NCBI GenBank assembly: GCA_934692295.1
Contig: CAKUTL010000019.1
Location: forward strand, 1 to 25,375
DNA length: 25,375 bases
Direction: 5' to 3'
From: an uncultured Candidatus Melainabacteria bacterium
GTDB lineage: Bacteria > Cyanobacteriota > Vampirovibrionia > Gastranaerophilales > Gastranaerophilaceae
The notes under the pieces were generated by a model, which did not search any database, was not told where the DNA came from, and saw only the letters and a list, made by a program, of their open reading frames with translations. Positions 21,022 to 25,375 of this stretch are shown here, piece by piece. The position numbers and the translations under genes are program-made. Numbering within the stretch: the first letter of the stretch is position 1; each line of letters opens with the position of its first letter.

Positions 21022-21606
21022 TCAATTATCATTCCATTGATTAACTTGATTCCATTCCTCTACTGTTATTTCTCTATGAAGATAATCCATATTTCTATTT
21101 TTTAAAACCCAACTTGCACAAGCCCCACCTGAAGTCCAACCTCCAGAAGGATTTTTTACAGAACAATGACCTCGATTAACCCACCATAAAGGATAGCCGG
21201 TTAAAATAGGCTTATTCCTACCCAAATAAATCTGGAAAATATCCTTGCCCATAACATTAGGTCCTGTTTTTAAACCATTAATATCTATCGTCATTTGAAC
21301 AAAAGGTCCATTTGCAACACTTTCTGGAGCTACAGCCGTTGAGACAATAGTTATAAAAACAACGCTACCATCCATTAAATAATAACCCTTAAAATTATTT
21401 TTATGGACATATGATTCCTTTTTTCCCTGAAGATTATGAGCAACATAAGCCCAATAATCTTTCTGTTGTATTTCATTTGCCATTTGTGGAATATATGGAG
21501 AAAATAAGGACACAACTTTATCTATTGAAGCCATATCATACCCGACATCATTCAATTCCCAATTACTGGTTGGTCCATATTCATCATAATAAAATTCAAA
21601 TAGAGG
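21022..21606 (-). pseudogene. 5'-truncated type IV pilin-like gene
   Basis: The frame is open from 21606 (a stop lies at 21607-21609) down to TGA at 21022, but it has no ATG; only a TTG at 21553-21555 could start it. The product reads PLFEFYYDEYGPTSNWELND, then a globular part with DINGLKTGPNVMGKDIFQIY, RGHCSVKNPSGGWTSGGACASWVLKNRNMDYL. This matches the C-terminal globular region of prepilins of this lineage (DVNG, GKDIF and GxxCASW-type ends), but the leader and FTLAEV helix seen in the pilin at 10293 are missing. It is therefore most likely a remnant after a 5' deletion, whose junction lies near the start of the small HTH gene at 21612. Two Cys remain. A functional soluble short form cannot be excluded. 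Confidence 0.65.
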
Positions 21607-21611
21607 TTATT

Positions 21612-21839
21612 ATGGGCAGTCAAAATAAAATCAAAGAACGTATAAAAATGCTTTTCACTTGGAGAGATGTAACTTATGAAGAGTATGCAAGAAGAATACT
21701 TGCTAAAGGGAAAAAGATTTCTACTAGCAGCTTATCCCATAAGCTAGCCAGAGAAACTATTTCTTTTAAAGAAGTTATCGAAATTGCTGACACATTAGGC
21801 TTTGACATAAATTTTCAACCTCGAAATAACTGGGAATAA
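21612..21839 (+). CDS. Small helix-turn-helix-like protein, 75 aa
   Basis: The ATG at 21612 is preceded by GAGGT and is preferred over the upstream ATG at 21411, which would run antisense through the pilin fragment. The 75-aa product has an all-helical XRE-like pattern: IKERIKMLFTWRDVTYEEYA (helix 1), RRILAKGKKISTSSLSHKLA (helices 2-3 with the recognition part SLSHKL), SFKEVIEIADTLGFDINF. This resembles the DUF6471 type of short HTH proteins. It is probably a DNA-binding regulator; targets are unknown. It is divergent from the pilin fragment, with only 5 bp between its start codon and the end of that frame, which places it at the deletion junction. A terminator shared with rplL follows. Confidence 0.65.
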   Translation: MGSQNKIKERIKMLFTWRDVTYEEYARRILAKGKKISTSSLSHKLARETISFKEVIEIADTLGFDINFQPRNNWE

Positions 21840-21862
21840 GATTTGCAAAATTATAAATATAA

Positions 21863-21891
21863 AACGAGCGGTTACAATGTAACCGCTCGTT
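21863..21891. terminator. Bidirectional terminator between rplL and the small HTH gene
   Basis: A 13-bp GC-rich stem AACGAGCGGTTAC / GTAACCGCTCGTT with an AAT loop and flanking A/T. It ends rplL on the minus strand. Confidence 0.88.
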
Positions 21892-21916
21892 AAACTTGAG
21901 ATTGTTAAAAATCAAA

Positions 21917-22288
21917 CTACTTGATTTCAACAACAGCACCAGCTGCTTCAAGAGTTTTCTTGATTGATTCAGCTTCATCTTTTTTGATGTTTTCTTTAAC
22001 TGCTTTAGGAGCTGATTCAACTAAATCTTTAGCTTCTTTCAATCCTAAACCTGTCAAAGTTCTAACTTCTTTCAATACAGCGATTTTCTTATCAGCTGGA
22101 ACTGAAGCTAATACAACAGAAACTTCTGCATCAGCATCATCTGCTGGAGCTGCTGCTGCTGGAGCTGCTGCTACTGCAACTGGAGCTGCTGCTGATACGC
22201 CGAATTTTTCTTCCATAGCTTTAACTAATTCAGCTGCTTCTAATAATGTTAATTTTTCAATTGATTCTAAAATTGATTCTACACTCAT
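21917..22288 (-). CDS. rplL: Ribosomal protein bL12 (L7/L12)
   Basis: A 123-aa stalk protein, normal length. The N-terminal dimerisation domain (ESILESIEKLTLLEAAELVK) is followed by an Ala/Pro hinge and the C-terminal factor-binding domain (SVPADKKIAVLKEVRTLTGL, GLKEAKDLVESAPKAVKENI, ending VEIK). Multiple dimers bind L10 and recruit EF-Tu, EF-G and IF2. GGAGAA precedes the ATG. It follows rplJ with a 79-nt gap containing a small hairpin (TTAAGC / GCTTAA at 22333-22350), which might be a processing or attenuation site. A strong terminator follows, so rpoB is not downstream, in contrast to E. coli. Confidence 0.97.
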   Translation of the reverse strand: MSVESILESIEKLTLLEAAELVKAMEEKFGVSAAAPVAVAAAPAAAAPADDADAEVSVVLASVPADKKIAVLKEVRTLTGLGLKEAKDLVESAPKAVKENIKKDEAESIKKTLEAAGAVVEIK

Positions 22289-22367
22289 GATTTTCTCCTT
22301 TATTATTATTTTTGAGTTTTTCTAATACGTTGTTAAGCACAAAGGCTTAAATAAGTTTGCCGCAATA

Positions 22368-22889
22368 CTATGCAGCTTTTTGATCTCTGACAGCTGCCAT
22401 TGCTCTTGTAAGTTGAGAAAGAACAGCGTTGATAGAGTTTGCGATACCTGATGCCGGTGAATTGATAGAACCAAGCATTTTTGCATAAAGTTCTTCTTTT
22501 GAAGGAAGAGCTGCCAATGCTTTAGTTTCTTCAACTGTTAATAATTTACCATCCAAAACTGCACCAAGGATTTCACCTTTTTTAGTTTCTTTGATAAATT
22601 TAGTAACAGCTTTCGCAGGGCTTACAGGATCTTCAAAACCGAAAGCTAAAGCGATAGGTCCTGTTAATTTTTCAGCTAATGCTTCATATTCAGTTCCTTT
22701 TACAGCAATTTTTGCCAAAGTGTTTTTGGTAACCATATAGTCGCCACCGTCTTTTTGAATTTCACGTCTTAATTTAGTGATTTCTTCAACGGTCAAACCT
22801 TTGTACTCAGTGATAACTGCAACTTGAGCTTTTTCAATTTTTGATTTAATCGCATCTATTTTTTCTGATTTAAATGCTTTTGTTGCCAT
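22368..22889 (-). CDS. rplJ: Ribosomal protein uL10
   Basis: A 173-aa L10, normal length. The N-terminal rRNA-binding domain has KIEKAQVAVITEYKGLTVEE, ITKLRREIQKDGGDYMVTKN and TLAKIAV; the middle has GPIALAFGFEDPVSPAKAV; the C-terminal helix that docks L12 dimers is SGIANSINAVLSQLTRAMAAV. It forms the base of the L12 stalk on the 50S subunit. The ATG is preceded by AAAGGAG. It is the first gene of an rplJ-rplL unit with its own promoter and a leader of about 250 nt, likely under autogenous control by L10. rplK and rplA are not upstream. Confidence 0.97.
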   Translation of the reverse strand: MATKAFKSEKIDAIKSKIEKAQVAVITEYKGLTVEEITKLRREIQKDGGDYMVTKNTLAKIAVKGTEYEALAEKLTGPIALAFGFEDPVSPAKAVTKFIKETKKGEILGAVLDGKLLTVEETKALAALPSKEELYAKMLGSINSPASGIANSINAVLSQLTRAMAAVRDQKAA

Positions 22890-23136
22890 TTTTAGCTCCT
22901 TTGATTTCTGCGACGATAGGAAACTTTTCCAATCGTTGTTATTGATTATCGACCTATAAAACTAAAAAAGACTTTGCTTTTCTAGTTTTACCGCAAAATC
23001 TTACACATAAGTCTATAAATGCTATTTACTTTCGTGTAACCTCGATTAGCTGACTTTGTCATTTAACCTTGGTGCATTTGAAGAAGCTTCGCCCTTTTTA
23101 CACACCCTTGGACTAATTGTCTGCGGCTATGTATCC
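22890..23136 (-). promoter_or_regulatory. L10 leader-like 5' UTR of rplJL
   Basis: A gene-free, conserved-looking leader of about 247 nt lies between the promoter and rplJ. On the minus strand it contains an AAAACTAgAAAAG ... TCTTTTTTAGTTTT hairpin (about 22959-22991) and, next to the ribosome-binding site, the pair GATTGGAAA / TTTCCTATC (about 22913-22937). Its position and length fit the known ribosomal-protein L10 leader, in which L10 or L10(L12)4 binds and represses its own mRNA. The identity is inferred from position; I could not match the consensus base by base. Confidence 0.5.
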
Positions 23137-23165
23137 AATCTACATTAAACATTTCTAAAAATCAA
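23137..23165 (-). promoter_or_regulatory. Candidate promoter of rplJL
   Basis: On the minus strand, TTGATT (23160-23165), a 17-bp spacer and TAGATT (23137-23142). Transcription would start near 23130. Confidence 0.45.
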
Positions 23166-23260
23166 GCTATACAAAGCAGAAAAAAATAAATAGTAATATT
23201 TTTTTACAAAATAAACAAGATTGGGAGCAATTTTGTTGAAGAACTTGTTTTAATTAATAT

Positions 23261-23566
23261 ATGGTAGATAAACTTCAAGTAGATAACCCTGCGAATAAAT
23301 CAATGCATTATGGGCAAACTTCCGTAGGAATTTTAACCCCTCCGAATAGCCTGCCAAAAGCAAATGTGTACTCAGGAATTGAGGCACAAAAACGCTATGA
23401 CGAAATGCAACAAGATTTATTCCTTTCTGAAAAAAAAGCAAAAAAATATGAGAAAAAAGGTTTCCCCACAATATTAAAAATTATCGGAGGAGGAGCACTC
23501 ATCGCAGGAACTCTAGCATATCGCAAAAATATATGGAAAGGAATAAAAAAGTTATTACACCGATAA
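23261..23566 (+). CDS. Small membrane protein, hypothetical, 101 aa
   Basis: I do not recognise this family. Residues 1-65 are hydrophilic (DKLQVDNPANKSMHYGQTS, GILTPPNSLPKANVYSG, then a charged helix with EKKAKKYEKKG). Residues 68-87 (PTILKIIGGGALIAGTLAYR) form one glycine-rich transmembrane helix, followed by a basic tail (KNIWKGIKKLLHR), so the N-terminus may be outside or the protein may be tail-anchored. No Shine-Dalgarno sequence precedes the ATG; a TTTAAT hexamer ends 6 nt before it, as in the leaderless-type genes at 15340 and 24462. The stop codon directly abuts the stop of the convergent metallophosphatase gene, with no bases between. Confidence 0.6.
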   Translation: MVDKLQVDNPANKSMHYGQTSVGILTPPNSLPKANVYSGIEAQKRYDEMQQDLFLSEKKAKKYEKKGFPTILKIIGGGALIAGTLAYRKNIWKGIKKLLHR

Positions 23567-24397
23567 CTAATCTTCAACATTAAATTCTCTCAATTGAGAA
23601 TAAATAATTGGTGAAAAGTCTTTTGTAGTAACTATGTCAATAATTTTGTAAGATTGAGGAATTGCCAGTAAAGATGGGGAAGAAATGTGATATACCCCAT
23701 TTTCCATTGTTTCACTATTTGTATGGAAATGTCCCGTAATAATCGCAAGAACATTATTATGCTTTGCTAAAACATCTTTATAGTCTTCAACTCGAAATGT
23801 TTTATGAGTTTTTAGCATTGAATCTGCTCCGTCAGGATAAACAACCGGAAAATGTTGAAAAATTACAACTTGTTTATTTTCATTCTTCGTTAATTTTTCA
23901 TCTAACCATTTTAGAGTATCTTCTCTATAATATCCGGCAGAACCAGGAATTACCTCCTTTGCTCCATCCACAATTAAAAAGACAAAACCATTTTTCTTGA
24001 ACTCATAATTTGGACGTCTTTGAGGGAAAAACATGTTTTCCTCTCGGACAATTTCAAAATATCTCGACTTTGACATCCCTTTAGACTTATAAACATCATG
24101 ATTTCCTAATGCAAGATAATATGGAACTTTTAATTTATTTGCAATTTGAACAAATGTTCTAAGATTAGATTCAGAAGGATTATTAATATTATCCCCAGTA
24201 AAAATTACGAATGAAACATCCGGTTGATTATTTATATCTTCAACCGCACTTTTCAAAACTTTTTGGGAATATTCAGAATCGGCAGATAAATGAGAATCTG
24301 CAATTTGAACAAATTTGATATTTTCAGCACTTACTCTTTGAGCAACGCCTAATAACACAATAAATAATCCCAAAATTAAAGAATAAATCCTTCTCAT
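23567..24397 (-). CDS. Secreted or membrane-anchored metallophosphatase
   Basis: A 276-aa calcineurin-like phosphoesterase. The start is the ATG at 24395-24397, because GGGGAG lies 9 nt upstream and the protein then begins with a signal peptide (MRRIYSLILGLFIVLLGVAQRVSA); the open frame to 24637 would bury it inside a longer N-terminus and overlap rqcP. All metal-binding motifs are present: IADSH (Asp34, His36), FTGDN (Asp69), LGNHD (Asn99, His100), FQHFP (His182) and TGHFH (His223, His225). These chelate two metals to hydrolyse phosphomono- or diesters. The enzyme probably acts outside the cytoplasm. Substrate unknown. It is divergent from rqcP and convergent with the small membrane protein gene. 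Confidence 0.88.
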   Translation of the reverse strand: MRRIYSLILGLFIVLLGVAQRVSAENIKFVQIADSHLSADSEYSQKVLKSAVEDINNQPDVSFVIFTGDNINNPSESNLRTFVQIANKLKVPYYLALGNHDVYKSKGMSKSRYFEIVREENMFFPQRRPNYEFKKNGFVFLIVDGAKEVIPGSAGYYREDTLKWLDEKLTKNENKQVVIFQHFPVVYPDGADSMLKTHKTFRVEDYKDVLAKHNNVLAIITGHFHTNSETMENGVYHISSPSLLAIPQSYKIIDIVTTKDFSPIIYSQLREFNVED

Positions 24398-24449
24398 AAA
24401 ATATCTCCCCTTGAATAAAATTATATCATAAAATACAAATATGTGATAA

Positions 24450-24455
24450 TATAAT
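24450..24455 (+). promoter_or_regulatory. TATAAT 6 nt before the rqcP start
   Basis: A consensus TATAAT ends 6 nt before the ATG at 24462, so transcription may begin at the start codon. An overlapping TGTGATAAT (24442-24450) also fits an extended -10. No good -35 and no Shine-Dalgarno sequence were seen. Confidence 0.45.
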
Positions 24456-24461
24456 GGTATT

Positions 24462-24707
24462 ATGAGATTAGATAAATTTTTAAAAGTTTCAAGACTAATT
24501 AAACGCAGAACAGTAGCAAACGAAGTTTCTGATATGGGAAGAGTTTTAATCAATGGTAATCCCGCAAAACCTGCAAAACAAATCAAAGAAAATGACATTA
24601 TTACAATTGAATATGCAAACCGAACAGTCAAAGCCAAAATTCTGAAGGTTCCAACAACAAACGTTAGTATCCAAGAAGCTCCAAGTTTATATGAACTAAT
24701 TGATTAA
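24462..24707 (+). CDS. rqcP: S4-domain RNA-binding protein RqcP (YabO)
   Basis: An 81-aa single-domain S4 protein. MRLDKFLKVSRLIKRRTVAN, then VLINGNPAKPAKQIKENDII and TIEY is the standard S4 pattern and matches the RqcP/Hsp15-like family in length. RqcP binds the 50S subunit together with RqcH and helps add Ala tails to nascent chains on stalled, split ribosomes. The start has no Shine-Dalgarno sequence and lies 6 nt after TATAAT. It is divergent from the metallophosphatase gene; no hslO, divIC or mazG neighbours are seen. The family call is firm; whether it acts in ribosome quality control here depends on an rqcH elsewhere. Confidence 0.85.
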   Translation: MRLDKFLKVSRLIKRRTVANEVSDMGRVLINGNPAKPAKQIKENDIITIEYANRTVKAKILKVPTTNVSIQEAPSLYELID

Positions 24708-24757
24708 AACATTAACTTTTGTAACAAAGAAACCGTTCTCTGAAATTATGACTTTTC

Positions 24758-24778
24758 AAAATACTTTATTAAAGTATA
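24758..24778. promoter_or_regulatory. ATACTTTATTAAAGTAT palindrome upstream of the 95-aa gene
   Basis: CAAAATACTTTATTA is identical over 15 nt to the site at about 5134-5148, and here it forms a 7-bp inverted repeat (ATACTTT ATT AAAGTAT). It lies about 30 bp before the ATG at 24806. Confidence 0.4.
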
Positions 24779-24805
24779 GAGAGCAATAAATAATGGAGAA
24801 CACAA

Positions 24806-25093
24806 ATGAGCGGAGTAGAATTTAACGGTAATGTTGGTGGTATTAAAGGAACACAATCATTAACTAATCTAGGTAAAATAAGTAAAGCTATGAACCTTGG
24901 GATTATGGGTTATGGACATTCCGGAAACTATAGCGGAACAACCATAGAACGGAATATTCCTGGACTTGCAAATGTTGTTAACCATTTTGCGGCTATTCCA
25001 GAAGGAAAAGTCTATCTAAATAATGGTTCAAACTTAGATTTAACAGGGGCAACGCTTATCCCTGATTACGGAGCTGAAACAGCAGAAGTATAA
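24806..25093 (+). CDS. Small Gly/Asn-rich hypothetical protein, 95 aa
   Basis: I do not recognise this family. The product is rich in Gly and Asn with no signal peptide, no membrane segment and no Cys: MSGVEFNGNVGGIKGTQSLT, GIMGYGHSGNYSGTTIERNI, and KVYLNNGSNLDLTGATLIPD, the last of a beta-helix-like or structural type. GGAGAA lies 8 nt before the ATG. It is a single-gene unit with the ATACTTTATTAAAGTAT palindrome upstream and a strong terminator downstream. The shared upstream motif links it to the 84-aa gene at 5204, which also begins with an MGG/MSG Gly-rich start. A surface or structural role is a guess. Confidence 0.6.
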   Translation: MSGVEFNGNVGGIKGTQSLTNLGKISKAMNLGIMGYGHSGNYSGTTIERNIPGLANVVNHFAAIPEGKVYLNNGSNLDLTGATLIPDYGAETAEV

Positions 25094-25152
25094 GACAAAC
25101 ATAAAGACAAATGAGAATAAGTTGGAAATAAAGAAAAACATAAGGAAATTAA

Positions 25153-25183
25153 AAAAGAGCTAAAGTAAAACTTTAGCTCTTTT
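25153..25183. terminator. Bidirectional terminator between the 95-aa gene and rpmA
   Basis: A 14-bp perfect stem AAAAGAGCTAAAGT / ACTTTAGCTCTTTT with an AAA loop, flanked by A and T runs. Confidence 0.9.
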
Positions 25184-25207
25184 AATATTGTCTATTTGAA
25201 CACTGAC

Positions 25208-25375
25208 TTACGCAGAATAAACACTAACTTGTTTTCTATCACGTCTATGTGGTTCAAATTTAACTGTACCATCAATCAAAGCATATAATGTATCATCTGA
25301 ACCGATACCTACATTGTTACCAGGATGGATTTTAGTTCCTCTTTGTCTAACAAGGATGTTACCAGCTTTAACAGC
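25208..25375 (-). CDS. rpmA: Ribosomal protein bL27, C-terminal part
   Basis: A minus-strand frame open to the window edge, 55 residues plus the TAA at 25208-25210. It reads AVKAGNILVRQRGTKIHPGN, NVGIGSDDTLYALIDGTVKF, EPHRRDRKQVSVYSA, which is the body and end of bL27. The N-terminal part, which reaches the peptidyl-transferase centre, lies outside the window, so a Firmicute-type cleaved extension cannot be checked. rplU (L21) would be expected upstream. The gene ends near the shared terminator. Confidence 0.95.
   Translation of the reverse strand, partial: AVKAGNILVRQRGTKIHPGNNVGIGSDDTLYALIDGTVKFEPHRRDRKQVSVYSA

Noticed and set aside
21411..21611. Upstream extension of the small HTH protein
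   Set aside because: It runs antisense through the pilin fragment and has no ribosome-binding site; GAGGT precedes 21612.
21921..22325. A 134-aa Ala/Ser-rich frame opposite rplL
   Set aside because: Antisense shadow of rplL caused by GCT-rich codons.
24398..24637. An 80-residue N-terminal extension of the metallophosphatase
   Set aside because: It would overlap rqcP and hide a clean signal peptide; GGGGAG precedes the ATG at 24397.

Overview
The window looks like chromosomal DNA from an AT-rich, anaerobic, gut-type cyanobacterial relative, most likely Gastranaerophilales (Vampirovibrionia, formerly Melainabacteria). This is an inference. It rests on the prepilin N-terminus at 10293 (TLAEVLITLGIIGVVAAMTI type, typical of that group as I remember it), a second pilin-like fragment at 21022, the electron-transfer flavoprotein and NfnA-type redox genes, and the AT-rich codon usage. 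No rRNA or tRNA gene was recognised. There is no transposase, integrase, phage gene or CRISPR array.

Layout. 1-3851: the 3' end of gltX, a small unknown gene, rsmH with an ftsL-like gene (a reduced dcw cluster), and a GAF plus degenerate HD-GYP protein. 3868-9298: a DUF2229 / 2-hydroxyacyl-CoA dehydratase-activase-related protein, an 84-aa unknown, Maf, an orphan NarL-type response regulator and a large GH13-type glycosidase. 9299-12300: an accessory, gene-poor stretch packed with GGAGAGGG-type palindromic repeats. It surrounds a prepilin gene and a small DUF559 (Vsr-like) endonuclease gene that sits exactly between inverted repeat copies. 12378-15289: an operon of an NfnA/SudB-like flavoprotein, a 4-Cys mini-protein and EtfB-EtfA, which looks like an electron-transfer or bifurcation module. 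15305-19644: a double-GNAT protein, ilvC, a YhaM-type HD nuclease and two tandem thymidylate-kinase-like paralogues. 19804-21839: a winged-helix protein with a Lys-rich linker, a membrane-anchored L7/L12-C-terminal-domain protein, a 5'-truncated pilin and a small HTH protein. 21863-23165: rplJ-rplL with their own promoter and leader. 23261-25375: a small membrane protein, a secreted metallophosphatase, rqcP, a small Gly-rich protein and the 3' part of rpmA (L27).

Most transcription units end in clear intrinsic terminators, many of them shared by convergent genes. Several genes lack a Shine-Dalgarno sequence and instead have a -10-like hexamer exactly 6 nt before the ATG, which suggests leaderless mRNAs.

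The best candidate for something undescribed is the DUF559 nuclease with its palindromic repeats. ORF-less copies of the same repeat ends lie nearby with a conserved spacer of about 85-95 nt in place of the gene, an arrangement reminiscent of RAYT/REPIN systems but with a different enzyme. Other points of interest are the HD-GYP protein with its catalytic residues replaced, the membrane-tethered L7/L12 CTD protein 1 kb from rplL, and the tandem Tmk-like pair lacking the REPGG motif.
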